DNA of 64,000 nt from Paludisphaera rhizosphaerae (GTDB lineage Bacteria > Planctomycetota > Planctomycetia > Isosphaerales > Isosphaeraceae): NCBI RefSeq assembly GCF_011065895.1, contig NZ_JAALCR010000027.1:1-64000 (forward strand), read 5' to 3'. Below are positions 9,301-18,553 of the stretch, piece after piece. A program made the translations under genes and the position numbers. Numbering within the stretch: position 1 is the stretch's first letter; every line of letters begins with the position of its first letter. The notes under the pieces are model-generated. The model did no database searches. It was not told where the DNA came from and saw only the letters and a list, made by a program, of their open reading frames with translations.

Positions 9301-12300
9301 ACGTCGTCACGCCGCCGGTGGGGTCGGTCTTCCGGTCCAGTCGGCCCTGGTCGTCGTAGGCGTAGGAGGTCGTGCCGCCGTCGGGATCCGTGACCGCGAC
9401 AGCCTCGCCGGCCGCGTTGTAATCCACCGTCGTGGCGTCGCCCGCGCCGTCGGTATAGACGACCACCTGGGCGACGGTGGAGCTTTCGGACGACGAGTCG
9501 CTTTGGTCGATGGTCGTCGCGGCCCGGCCGAGGGCCAGGTTGGCGAGGTCGGGCCCGTGGATGAACCCGGGGCCGATCCCCGCCGGCTCGATCGACGGAT
9601 TGAACGTCGCCGAGGGCGAGACCAGGCCGCCCCGGGGCCGGTTCGCGAAGCCCGCGTCGGCCGACAGCGGCGCCAGCGAGACCAGGGGGTCGCCCGACGA
9701 ATCCCCCAGCGTGAACCCACTCAAACCGCCTGACCTGAAGCCGAAATCCCAGCCCCCCGAGTAACCACCCGAAGCGCCGCCTGAATATCCGCCGGAGCCG
9801 CCCCCCGAGTATCCGCCCGATCCGCCCCCCGAATATCCGCCCGATCCGCCCCCCGACTCGCCGCCGCCCCCGGTATCGCCCGAACCGGCGGAGCCCAGCC
9901 CGCCCCAGAGCAGGACGGTGGCGGCCTTGGGCCGTCGCCCCGCGGCGGCAAGGCCAGTCAGCACGTCGGCCTGGTCGGGCGGGTCGTCGCGCGAGACGCC
10001 GTCGGGCACCCCGACGTTCTGGACGAAGCTCCCCAGCTTCGTCGCCTCCTCGACCGGCCGACCGTCCGCCGTCATGGCGTCCACGTTGGGCGCGGCCGTG
10101 CCGTACGTTAGGTCGCCCGTGAGATTGTAGGCCGTGTCGGCGTCGATCTCCCCTTCCCCGATCGTCGCGTCCGGTCGATAGACGGCGACGTTTCGTGGCG
10201 GGGGTTGCGTCAAGGAGATCCGACAACCGCTGAGGTCGGCGTCGAAGCCCAACTCCGCCTGGGTGGGATACCTCTCCTCGGCCAGGCCGAGCAGGCTGCC
10301 GGTCCCGCCCAGTGTGGGCATGGGGACCCAATAGTATTCGGCGACGATCGGATAGTCCGGCAGGCCGTACGGCGGGCTGCCGACGGACGTCCCGTGGATC
10401 ACCGGCGGGTCACTGCTGGTCGCCAGCTGAGAGCCGGTGCCTGACGACCCCCATTCCGTCGCGGTGAAATCATCGCTGTCGTCGCCGCTTGACGACCACG
10501 AGCCATTCTGGTCGCTCCCGACGTCGCCGCCGGACTGCGAGGACATGAACGTTTGCCCGAGCGAGAACGATTCCTCCCCATCGCTGGAAGTATAGACGCC
10601 GTCGTCGGATTGCGAGCTTTGGCCGATGCGGAATTGGGCATCGATGTACGGGTCGGACGTTGAGTTCAGCGACTGTCCCGATTCGGTGTTTGTGAAGCTG
10701 TTGGAGTCGTAATAATCCGAGCTAAGGCCGAGGGATGACGTGACGAGGCCGTCTGTGTCCGTCGAGTCCTGACCGTTGGCGTAGAAGTCGAACGCCTCGG
10801 AGGTGCTTGCGCCCTCAAGCACCTGATAACCGTCCGAGCCGGTCGCCTGATAATCGAACGAAGTCTGGCTGGTGCGAGCCTCCTCGGCGTGGTAGGAGTC
10901 CGACGACGAATTGAGCGTGCCGGACGTCGTGGAGCCCCCAGCCTCGTGCAGGCTGATGGAGTCGGTCGAGGGATTGTCGTCGATCATGAGGCCTTCGCTG
11001 AACGAGGCGCTGGAATCTGCCTCACCCGCGTCAGAGACCATGTCGTCGAGGGTATAGCTCTCCGTCGCCTCGGCGAGCGTCGGGGTCGTCGCGCCGCCGT
11101 AACCGTATCCGTCGTCGCCGGATTCGTCCGCGCTCAGGGTATCGTATCCGGACGCATGCAGATTGAAGGATTGAGTCGCCGACCCATGGAAGTCGGTCAG
11201 GCCGTGGTTCCCAGAGGAGGCGTCGGAGTAAGTCTGCAGATCCGAAACGTCCGAATCGAGGGTATGGACGTCATCCCAGGTGTAGGTCTCGGTCCGGCCG
11301 GAGAGCGTGTCGCCGTCGGTGTAGACGTCGACGCCGTGGTCGCCCCAAGAGGAGTCGACGGAGTCGGTCAGGTTGTAGGAGTACGTCCCGCCCGAGGAAT
11401 TGTGGTTGGAGCGGTCGATTTCGTATTCGTCGTTCCCCTCCTGGCTCCAGGAGAACGAGATCGTGCCCGGGACGTCGACGCCGCCGGTCGTGATGGACTC
11501 GGTCCCCGACTCGCCGAAGCCGTAGGAGTCGCCGCTCGACTCGGCGACGGCGAACGAGGCCCCGACGCCCGAGAGGTCGAGGACGCGGTCCAGCGACCTT
11601 CCCTCGCTCCAGGAGAAGCTGGCCGAGCCTTCGAGGATCGTGCCGTTCGTCCCCAGCGTCTCCGTGCCGTCCTCTTGCGCCGCGTTCTCGTGCGAGAACG
11701 TCGTCGTCATCCCCATCGATTCGGTCTGGCTGGAGCCGCCGCCGTCGTCGCCGATCGTTTCGGTCCCCGCTTCGACGCGGGTCGAATCGTCGTCGGCGGA
11801 GGAACTCACGGTGTAGCTGAGGTAACCCGACGCGATGGTCCCGCCCGTCCCCAGTTCGTCGGCGAATTCCTGGTGGATCGTGCTGGTGGAGGAGTCGGTC
11901 CCGTCGACCGTCGCCGTCCCGCTGAGGGGGCGTCCGGTGTCCGACGAGGTCTCGGGGCCCGTTCCGTGCAGCGTCCCGCTGGACGCGTCGAACTCGTCGA
12001 TCGTGTAGGAGTCGGAGCCGGAGACGACTGTCCCCTGGTCGCCGAGGGTCGCCTCCGCCCAGCCCGAGATCGTCTCGCGCTCGGTGGTCGTCTCGCCGGT
12101 TGACTCCGTCAGCGTCATCGTGACGTTGGAGGACATGGACCCGGAGATCGCGTCGGTGACGGTCATGACGGCCGAGTCGGATTCCGTGACAGTCGAGTCC
12201 GACGAGTCTTGGAGGGTCTGGCTCTCGAAGCCGTCGGCAACAGTGCCGTCGAGCCCCAGATCTTCGGTCAGGGTGCCGATCTGGACCCGCGTCGACGACC

Positions 12301-15300
12301 CGGACTCCGAGTCGGAGTCGGCGGCGGTCCCGGCCGCCCAGTCGTTCTCGCCCCCGGCCGAGTCCTCCCAGCCGCCCATCTCGTCGCCGGAGGAATCCCC
12401 GCCGCCGGAGGCGTCGCCGATCACCTCATGATCGCTCTCGGAGAAGCTGATGGTCGTGGCGCCGCCGACGACCCGTCCGTCGTCCCCCAACGTCTCCGTC
12501 GTCGAGGTGTAGAGCGTCGACGAACCGTCCAACGGCTCGGTCGTCTCCAAGGTCCCGCTGACGTGTTCCTGGTCGTCGCCGGAGGAGGAGTCGGCCCCGG
12601 AATTTTCGAGGTCGTCGATCGTGATGTTGGACGAATAAGCGTCCTCGTCGTCGAGGGTCCAGCCGCCGTCGCCGTGCCCGGAACCGGTGCTGACGACGGA
12701 GCCTCCGGTCACGACGCCGTAGGCGCCGAGGACCAGGCTGCTCAGGACGGTCCCGGATTCGTCGAGCGAGATCCCGCTCCCGGTCTCGACCAGGGTGGGC
12801 GACGAGTGGACCGACTCGACCTCGCGGGCGTTGGAGTTCGAGTCGGCGGAGTCGATCCTGGAGGAGTTTTTCGTATCGTCGTCGGACTCCTCGTCGTCGA
12901 CGTCCTCGACCGAATCGTCCGAATAGGTCGCCGACCCGGTGGTCGACCCGCCCAAGATCACGCCGCCCGCGCCGATGGTTTCGTTGGTCTGCTCGGAATC
13001 GTCCTCCTCGTCGTCGGCGTCGTCCGTGTCGACGTCGTGTTCGAAGACCGACTCGTTCTCCTGAATCGAGAGGGTGCTCCCGCCCAGGAAGGCGTTGATC
13101 AGGTCGCTGAGGTAGTCCGTCGCGTCGAACGTGTCCGAATCCGTGGCCTCGTCCGAGCCGTGATCCGATTCGGTCGTCGAGGAGCCGCCGCCCAGGACCG
13201 CCATCGCGGCCCCGAGCGCGAACGTCGACAGGCCGCTCTCGTGGACCGTGTTCTGGAGGACGTCCTGGATCTGGTCCACCTCGTTCGTCGAGTCGTCGGC
13301 CGAGTCGTCTTCTTCCTCGCCCGCCTGGGCGTCCTCTTCGTGGGACGAGACGTGCGCCGAGAGGGAGACTTGATCCCCCAGCGTGTTCTCGTCCGTGTCG
13401 TCGAGGGAAGATCCGATCGTCGTCGCCCCGTCCAGGACCTCGCCGCCGGCCCCGTAGTCGAGTTGGACGGTCTCGTTCTCGGATTCGATCCCCTGGTCGG
13501 AATCGGAGTCGGAATCGGAGTCGGATTCGCCCCCCGACTCATTGCTCGAGGCGGTATCCCCGCCGACCTTGCGCGTGTCGATCTCGACGTCCTGGAGCGT
13601 TTCCGAGCCCGTGTTGGAGTCCGTCTCCTGAAACTGGTCGACCGCGCTCTTGAAGAAGTATCCAACGCCGGAAACGACGACGCCCGCCGCGCCGAGCGCG
13701 AGGCTGGTCGTGTCGGTCAGCCCGTCGGTCTCGGAGTCGGTCTCGGTCTCCGTGTTGGAGGATCCGCCGCTCTCGGTCGAGCTGACCGAAACGGATTCGC
13801 CCGCCGCGGAGTCGGTCTCGGTCTCGAAGTCGGAATCCTGCTCGGAACCCGTCGCGGCGTCTACGATCTGGTCGAAGATGCTGGGATCGATCAGGCTGCT
13901 GAAGAATGATCCGCCGGTCACGCCGCCCGATCCGAATGACACCGTCCCCGATTCGACGGAGGTCGGCTGATCGACTTCGGATTCCTGGATCGTCGAGTGG
14001 TCGTTCTCGGACTCGCCGAACGAGACGGTCGACCGCGAACTCGTCGAGGAGTCGGCCTCGCCGCCCGAAGCCGTGATCGACTCGGATTCGTTCACCGTGG
14101 AATTCGCGGTGTCGGAGTCGGTCTCGCCGAGCGAGAATCCGACGATCAAGCCGCCGGCCCCGAGCGCCAAGGTCCCGCCGGAGGAGACGATCGCGTCGAC
14201 GAGTGTGCTCGTCGCGGTCTCGCCGTCCTGGATCGATTCGCCGTCCTGGTCGTCGATCGACGCCGTGGATCCGCTCGCGACGTCGACGTCGACGTCGTCC
14301 TCGGATTTCGATTCCGTGTCCTGGTCGTTCTCGACCGATGTCGCGGTCGTCGTGGTCCCGCCGGCCTCGCTGATCGTCGCGTCTCCTCCGCTGACGAGCC
14401 CGTACGAGCCGAACGTCTCGTGTCCGTTCTGGGAGTCCGTGGCATGGCCGGTTTCGACGTCGGTCTCGGTCGCGCCGATCGTCAAGGATTCGCCGAGGGA
14501 CGAGGAAAGCGAGTTTCCAGACTCGGTTCGACGTTCCACGTCGTGATCGTCGATCGAGTCCTGGTCGGTTTCGACTTGCGTGTCCGTGCCGTCGACGGTC
14601 CGGTTCCAGCTGAACGTCGAATTCCCCGAGGAGACGACGCTCCCGCTGAACGCCTGAGTCCCCGTCGCCGCGAGCGTCGAGGCCACGTGTCCCTGATCGT
14701 GATCGCTGAACGAATCGTTGAACTGATCTTCCTCGTCCGCCGTGTCGCCGGCGTCCGCCGCCGAGAGTGAGCTTTCGTCGGTTTCCAACCCCGTGTCGGT
14801 CGCGTCGTCGGACGAGTGGAAGTCGTATCCCACCGTCTCCGACCAGCCGTAGGACGTCCCTTCGGAGGATGTAAACGTCTCGCTCCCCGTCTCGCCGTAG
14901 CTTGTCGACTCTCCCTCGGAGTCGCTCTCGGAATCCCCCTGCGTTTCGGCCTCGCCGCTCTCGGCGATCGTCGATTCCCCCACCTCCGTCGACGACGCGC
15001 TCGAGGAATCGCTTTCGCCCCAGGTGAACTGATTCGACCCGGTGGGCAGAAAGCCGCCCGAGGCGATCGTATCGACGCCCGTGACATGGAGCGTCCGGCC
15101 GCCGGAGCCTTCACCGTTCGAAGACGCCGATTCGTCTTCGTCGACGCTCGAGGAGCTGGAGGACTGTCCGGACAGGGCCGTGATCGTCGAAGTGTCGGAG
15201 CCGCTCTCGTCGAAGACGTAGTGGTCGCTCCCCGAACTCACGGCGCCGGAGCCGTCGACCGCCTCGGTCTGGGTCTCGTTCAGGGAAAACGAGTCGGATC

Positions 15301-16891
15301 CTCCATCGATCTCGGTCGTGCTTTCCGACGCGTTGGCGGCTCCCGACGCCGATTGATCGTTCGACAGAGTCAGTGTGTAGTGGTCGGACCCCGTGAGTTG
15401 GTCGGTCAACGTGTGCGTCGAGGTTCCGCCGGACCCGTTGATGGACAGGGTCGCAGATCCGACGTCGTCGAGCGTGAACTGCGACCCGTCCGGAGCGTAG
15501 CCGGTCTCCTGGAAGCTGTAGCTGAGGTAGGCGGAGTCGGACGTGCCGAAGCTCGACCCGCTGTACGACCCGTTGATCGTGTAACCGCCGCCGGCGGTGA
15601 ACTCGTAATCTCCCAGGCCGTCGCTGGCGCTGATTGAGGTCGCCGTCGGCGTGGCGACGATGTTCGTCCCCCCCGTGTCGGTGGGGTTCAGGGAAGCCAG
15701 TGCGCCGTCGATGTAGCTGAGCAGCAAGGCGTCGAGCGTTCGGAAGCCGGCCGAGGAGGCGTCGCCTCCGACCGGGCCGTCGCTGTACGGCGCCGTCGAC
15801 GGCGAAGGAGGAAGCAATCGATACACCTGCGCGAAAACCCCGCCCTTGCCGCCGCCGACGGGACGCACCATCGCGTAAGCGCTCGACAGCATGGGGGACG
15901 CCGACGTGCTCGCGGCGCTCTCGAGGCTCGCCTCGTCCAGAGTCGGATCGAAGCCGCCGTCGGTCGACCCGGCCGCGACGCGACCGCTCGCCAAGGTCGA
16001 ACCGAGGATCGACGTCGGATCGGAGCCCGTTGAATCGAGCGAACCGTGTGCATTTCGAGGCCGCGTCGACATCGGGCCGTGGAGCCGCGTCGAATGACTC
16101 GATGAAAGCCCATCGGTCGACGACGAGGCGTTCGAGCCGATCTCGGCCCAGGGGTTGATCGGAGACCTGGCCGCGAGCCGCTTGGAGTCGCCGGTTCCGG
16201 TCGCCGAATGGACGGCGGAAGAATTCGGCTGATTTTGGAAAGCCGCGTTCTTCGAGGCGTCCGTCGCCGAGGGAGTCGAACCGCCTCCGGGCGATTGGAC
16301 CGCGCCGCTCGCCGCGGCGGACGCGGGCGATCCCCGATCGGCGACGGCCGCACCGGCGTTCGCGCCCAGGCCGACCGAAGCCGACATGGAGGAGTTGGCC
16401 TGGGGGACTGGGACCGCCGGCAGTCGGAAGCCGGCGTTGGACTTCGCCCGGGCCTGGGCGGAGGAGCCTCCCGTCCCTCCGCCGACGACGGGGCCGCCTG
16501 CGCCTGACGATCTGGGGCGTTGCCCGGGGCTGAGGCCGGCGGAATTGTTCGGCCGAATCGTTGCTGCGAATCCGACGAATGGGTCGGACGCCTGGACATT
16601 CTTAAACGCGGCGTCGGGTCCACGTCGGATCGGCCCGCTTCCAAGGTCGGTGGGGGGCGAATCGAGCGAACCGGCCCGACGAAGATGAGCGCGACCCGCC
16701 TCCGCCGCGATCGGTATCCGCCGAGCTTCAGTCCCGGATGCCGAGGGAAGGCCCGTGGGCATGATCGAAATGGGCAGCAGGCCGGGCGGGGCGAACAGCA
16801 TGCTGGACGATTTGATCGGCTCCAGCGGCAATTCGATCGGCGAGGGGCGGTAAGCTCTCGATCGTCGCGAAGCCCTTGCTCTTCCGCCCAT
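6365..16891 (-). CDS. Giant RHS/YD-repeat polymorphic toxin with Ser/Asp-rich stalk, HINT domain and C-terminal toxin candidate
   Basis: Predicted 3508 residues. Layout: ~1-330 Ala/Ser-rich, with PIELPLEPIKSSSMLF near residue 17; ~417-2155 a Ser/Thr/Asp/Glu-rich region built from a degenerate ~65-80-residue repeat; ~2340-2385 a Gly/Tyr spacer (GGSGGYSGG copies); ~2475-3035 RHS/YD repeats (YDDQGRL, YDAAGR) closing with the RHS core signature (DRLGSVRDI, YDPLSGLYYNRARWYDP, DPSGL); ~3085-3205 hydrophobic Ala/Val segments; ~3211-3370 a HINT domain starting CFPAGT, with the LLHPFW block and ending VLVHN; ~3373-3508 a short basic tip as toxin candidate. By family knowledge the RHS shell encapsulates the toxin and HINT or the core releases it. 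ATG 16891 follows a GGGGGAGGA ribosome site. No PAAR, VgrG or Sec signal is visible, so the export route is open. Confidence 0.93.
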   Translation of the reverse strand: MGGRARASRRSRAYRPSPIELPLEPIKSSSMLFAPPGLLPISIMPTGLPSASGTEARRIPIAAEAGRAHLRRAGSLDSPPTDLGSGPIRRGPDAAFKNVQASDPFVGFAATIRPNNSAGLSPGQRPRSSGAGGPVVGGGTGGSSAQARAKSNAGFRLPAVPVPQANSSMSASVGLGANAGAAVADRGSPASAAASGAVQSPGGGSTPSATDASKNAAFQNQPNSSAVHSATGTGDSKRLAARSPINPWAEIGSNASSSTDGLSSSHSTRLHGPMSTRPRNAHGSLDSTGSDPTSILGSTLASGRVAAGSTDGGFDPTLDEASLESAASTSASPMLSSAYAMVRPVGGGKGGVFAQVYRLLPPSPSTAPYSDGPVGGDASSAGFRTLDALLLSYIDGALASLNPTDTGGTNIVATPTATSISASDGLGDYEFTAGGGYTINGSYSGSSFGTSDSAYLSYSFQETGYAPDGSQFTLDDVGSATLSINGSGGTSTHTLTDQLTGSDHYTLTLSNDQSASGAANASESTTEIDGGSDSFSLNETQTEAVDGSGAVSSGSDHYVFDESGSDTSTITALSGQSSSSSSVDEDESASSNGEGSGGRTLHVTGVDTIASGGFLPTGSNQFTWGESDSSSASSTEVGESTIAESGEAETQGDSESDSEGESTSYGETGSETFTSSEGTSYGWSETVGYDFHSSDDATDTGLETDESSLSAADAGDTADEEDQFNDSFSDHDQGHVASTLAATGTQAFSGSVVSSGNSTFSWNRTVDGTDTQVETDQDSIDDHDVERRTESGNSLSSSLGESLTIGATETDVETGHATDSQNGHETFGSYGLVSGGDATISEAGGTTTTATSVENDQDTESKSEDDVDVDVASGSTASIDDQDGESIQDGETATSTLVDAIVSSGGTLALGAGGLIVGFSLGETDSDTANSTVNESESITASGGEADSSTSSRSTVSFGESENDHSTIQESEVDQPTSVESGTVSFGSGGVTGGSFFSSLIDPSIFDQIVDAATGSEQDSDFETETDSAAGESVSVSSTESGGSSNTETETDSETDGLTDTTSLALGAAGVVVSGVGYFFKSAVDQFQETDSNTGSETLQDVEIDTRKVGGDTASSNESGGESDSDSDSDSDQGIESENETVQLDYGAGGEVLDGATTIGSSLDDTDENTLGDQVSLSAHVSSHEEDAQAGEEEDDSADDSTNEVDQIQDVLQNTVHESGLSTFALGAAMAVLGGGSSTTESDHGSDEATDSDTFDATDYLSDLINAFLGGSTLSIQENESVFEHDVDTDDADDEEDDSEQTNETIGAGGVILGGSTTGSATYSDDSVEDVDDEESDDDTKNSSRIDSADSNSNAREVESVHSSPTLVETGSGISLDESGTVLSSLVLGAYGVVTGGSVVSTGSGHGDGGWTLDDEDAYSSNITIDDLENSGADSSSGDDQEHVSGTLETTEPLDGSSTLYTSTTETLGDDGRVVGGATTISFSESDHEVIGDASGGGDSSGDEMGGWEDSAGGENDWAAGTAADSDSESGSSTRVQIGTLTEDLGLDGTVADGFESQTLQDSSDSTVTESDSAVMTVTDAISGSMSSNVTMTLTESTGETTTERETISGWAEATLGDQGTVVSGSDSYTIDEFDASSGTLHGTGPETSSDTGRPLSGTATVDGTDSSTSTIHQEFADELGTGGTIASGYLSYTVSSSADDDSTRVEAGTETIGDDGGGSSQTESMGMTTTFSHENAAQEDGTETLGTNGTILEGSASFSWSEGRSLDRVLDLSGVGASFAVAESSGDSYGFGESGTESITTGGVDVPGTISFSWSQEGNDEYEIDRSNHNSSGGTYSYNLTDSVDSSWGDHGVDVYTDGDTLSGRTETYTWDDVHTLDSDVSDLQTYSDASSGNHGLTDFHGSATQSFNLHASGYDTLSADESGDDGYGYGGATTPTLAEATESYTLDDMVSDAGEADSSASFSEGLMIDDNPSTDSISLHEAGGSTTSGTLNSSSDSYHAEEARTSQTSFDYQATGSDGYQVLEGASTSEAFDFYANGQDSTDTDGLVTSSLGLSSDYYDSNSFTNTESGQSLNSTSDPYIDAQFRIGQSSQSDDGVYTSSDGEESFSLGQTFMSSQSGGDVGSDQNGSWSSSGDDSDDFTATEWGSSGTGSQLATSSDPPVIHGTSVGSPPYGLPDYPIVAEYYWVPMPTLGGTGSLLGLAEERYPTQAELGFDADLSGCRISLTQPPPRNVAVYRPDATIGEGEIDADTAYNLTGDLTYGTAAPNVDAMTADGRPVEEATKLGSFVQNVGVPDGVSRDDPPDQADVLTGLAAAGRRPKAATVLLWGGLGSAGSGDTGGGGESGGGSGGYSGGGSGGYSGGGSGGYSGGASGGYSGGWDFGFRSGGLSGFTLGDSSGDPLVSLAPLSADAGFANRPRGGLVSPSATFNPSIEPAGIGPGFIHGPDLANLALGRAATTIDQSDSSSESSTVAQVVVYTDGAGDATTVDYNAAGEAVAVTDPDGGTTSYAYDDQGRLDRKTDPTGGVTTYSYDSTGRVAATVDPDGRRRTFVYDAAGRIVAEDWYDAAGMLVDRLRFAYDAAGRLAAASNDAGAYTFLYDSQGRLVYETEPGNHWLSFRYNGEVVTRLDSAGGRQVSIYDSQDRLVSRRTVAPGQPTLEAFFTYDAAGRLASITRTTNGAASGSTTYAYDASGDVETILDHDAAGNLVDSQAYTYDDNGRVASELDGVDDGGSDDGGSDVESGGDEGGGEVDDPTPSEPEVPGATSYTYDDAGRLTSDGTTTYTYDAAGNRTGGGYVVGAGNRLLSDGTWNYTYDAAGDRVGKTDPSTGVSWTYAYDDADRLVSAVEKDASGAVVASEINVYDVFGDRIQETAWTAGAASPTVVRQSYDGPNAWADFNANNQLTTRYVFGDGTDQILALESSSTGPAWYLTDRLGSVRDIVGTSGTVLDHLDYDTAGNVTVETNPSYGDRYKFTAREYDPLSGLYYNRARWYDPRTGTWIEPDPSNLAAGDPNVYRYAAGDPVDYTDPSGLSLWSSVYDAAAYVGDKVMRGVYTGDINASDDAYQAVKEAVGNSVLDTGAVAADTFSFGYAGHERAQQAQQAAMERGDVAAQVGFGVAKLLGRAGQVAVVVGGVAVASKVAPAIPGAARILATMAPYAPYAATALTVVGGVVAVTESGKAYESFSKGDIANGIDHLGMAALSAWGTVKGLMNCFPAGTLVATSEGLLVIEKVQEGDFVWAFDLTAGVWKLRRVLQTFRTLYEGHSVSVTVAAEAEETVDATLLHPFWVIRGEALDDRPRRDHLPAAPDGSTTPGRWVDAGDLRVGDELLLRDGRVVPVRGVRIEPYHDDVYNFHVDELECYAVGWNGVLVHNTNGAEEAAEAGEAAAADEAAAGETAAPNAQRPNWTNYNGKHVASGKLDWKTIVKGTKNGPAKYKPGTDIEQLERMVHSQGIPATNGKPWRVMEFPDEIGASAGKPSRWVRVEESGGTIHGHPITAEEFQKLTKVR
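9745..9870 (-). repeat. Gly/Tyr/Ser tandem repeat inside the RHS protein
   Basis: A ~24-base tandem unit on the minus strand encodes GGGSGGYS-type octapeptides about five times (residues ~2340-2385). It separates the stalk-side region from the YD repeats and is probably a flexible linker. Confidence 0.85.
10430..15300 (-). repeat. Degenerate ~65-80-residue acidic Ser/Thr-rich protein repeat
   Basis: The encoded segment recurs around a core reading roughly [TAF]-[LIF]-G-x-x-G-x-[VI]-x-x-G-[SGA]-x-[ST]-[FY], each core followed by a Ser/Asp/Glu/Thr-rich spacer. Clear cores: LALGAAGVVVSGVGYF (~13690), LDYGAGGEVLDGATTI (~13440), ETIGAGGVILGGSTTG (~12965), LVLGAYGVVTGGSVVS (~12715), ETLGDDGRVVGGATTI (~12480), ATLGDQGTVVSGSDSY (~12030), ETLGTNGTILEGSASF (~11635). 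Spacing falls from ~240 to ~200 bases toward the C-terminus. At least 15 copies by eye. Confidence 0.8.
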
Positions 16892-17040
16892 GCCGTCCTC
16901 CCCCGCCGAACCGAAGTCGCCTTAAGAGGCGTTCATGAGAGGCGATAAATCATGGTGGTGCTTACCGTGCAAGCACCCTGCGAAAAAATTTCTTAACGAT
17001 TAGATTCCTCCGATCGAGGAGTTGTGCACGCCGGAATTCA

Positions 17041-17709
17041 TCCGACTCGACCCAATCCCCGGCGCCCGACCCGACGCCGTTGCCCCCACACGTCCCGGCC
17101 GTCGTGGGGAACGAACGCGGAGGCGGTCGTCCGCGTCGCCCCCGCATTCGATCGAACCGCCCGAGCCGTCGATCTCGGACCCGTCGATTCGAGCACCCAT
17201 TCGTCGGGGATGCCGAGCCCGCGCAGGGAGGAGAGCCGTTCGATTCTTTTGAGGATGTGGCCGGGATTCGGTGCCCCGCCGGTCTGGCGTCACCACCCAA
17301 GGAGGGTCTGGCGGGAGTCGGCGCGCGGCGTCAGGAGTTCATCCAGTCGGACTCGCTGCTCCGAGGTCAGATCGGCGGACAGCACCTGGTAGCCTCCTGG
17401 CGGGCGCGATGGCGTGCGGCCGAGGCCCAGCACCGGCAATGCCGGGGCCAGGATGTGACGCCGCCACAGCTCGTCCAAGAGGGTTTTGATCAGCGCGAGG
17501 CCACGATCCATGCTGTGCGCCAACGCGGTCAGCCAAGTCGACATCTCACGATGTTCCGGCGGATCGAAGGTTCTCCACGGGGCTGGCACCGATTCATCAT
17601 GGGCCCAGGGACGGCCGAGGTGACGGAGGAACGCGAGCTGGACCGCAAAGCCCGAACGGCTCGGTTCGCCAGGACGTTTGGCGATCAGATCGAGGTCCAT
17701 CCAACCAAA
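17041..17709 (-). pseudogene. Decayed Tn3-family transposase (TnpA N-terminal fragment)
   Basis: Read on the minus strand, 17700-17041 gives the N-terminal DUF4158 part of a Tn3-type transposase: MDLDLIAKRPGEPSRSGFAV, QLAFLRHLGRPW, then LLDELWRRHILAPALPVL, LTSEQRVRLDELLTPR and, past an in-frame TGA, HILKRIERLSSLRGLGIP and DEWVLESTG. The part normally between the first two blocks and the rest is shortened, so there is an internal deletion. One in-frame TGA near 17292 interrupts the frame, and the DDE catalytic domain is absent. It lies behind the promoter of the RHS gene. It is a relic of past transposition and not active. Confidence 0.75.
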
Positions 17710-17715
17710 TGCGAC

Positions 17716-18553
17716 GCCGGGATGGGGCGTATGCGCCGGTCGCAGCGGTCGCGCCGCGGGCGACGCCCGCGAAAGCCTCCTCCGGTCGGCCCGACGACTC
17801 GATGTCTTAAAAAGTGAACGAGAGGCGCTCTGGGGACCCGTGAGCAGGTCCACAAAACGTCGGTTCCGGCGCTTCCGGCGTATGAAACGCGGGCGGCCTG
17901 CGCGCATACCCATGGGGTGCATAATCCGCCGCCGGCGGTTTTCGCGCGCAGGGACGACGATCGGAGGCCATGGTGAATATAAACGCCCCCACCCCTCCCC
18001 CCACCCCCAGGGGGTCAGGGGGTTGGTGTACCTGTGCCGGGCCGAAGCGGGCGTCGGCGATCCGCGTTCCTGTGCTTTGCATGAAGGCGGGGTGAAGAAG
18101 ACGTCGACGCTCATCGAGGGACGTTCTTCGGATCAGGCCGATCCCGGAGGACAGCGTACATCGAATCCAAGCATCGCTCGACGACATGATTTAAAAGATT
18201 TTAGTTTCAGAATGCGTCGGACTTGGGAATTTTCGTATTCATCAATGATTCATAGGTTTACGTCGACCTTGGATGCCATCCGTGAAGCCTGATTCGACGC
18301 ATCCAAGCGTCGAGGCAGGCGGCAGGGGCTTGAAGGCCGGCGTCGGTCCGGTTTATCAGTGGGGTCGGTCGCAGCGACGATAGAGCCTTGCGACGCGCCG
18401 TCCGCGTGCAAGGCGGTCGACGACCCAACCTCCCCGCGTCTTCGGACGACCCGGGATCGAAACGATCGCGATCGAACGGCCGGCGGGACTCTCGCGTCCC
18501 CACCCCGTTCGGCGTGCGCGCCGATCCGAACGCCCGCACTCGAGAAGCCCGCC
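17716..18553. other. Intergenic stretch between Tn3 relic and surface-protein gene
   Basis: No recognisable gene. A C/G-run-rich block at 17985-18025 and AT-richer sequence at 18185-18260 are visible; the latter could hold the promoter of the downstream surface-protein gene, but no convincing -35/-10 pair was found. Confidence 0.4.

Noticed and set aside
10889-14770. Several long plus-strand frames rich in Arg/Val/Gly inside the RHS gene
   Set aside because: Mirror images of the Ser/Asp-rich repeat codons; no domain or ribosome site.
10430-15300. RTX/calcium-binding nonapeptide or cadherin repeats in the acidic region
   Set aside because: No GGxGxDxUx or DxNDN patterns; the G-x-x-G-x-V core with Ser/Asp spacers is different.
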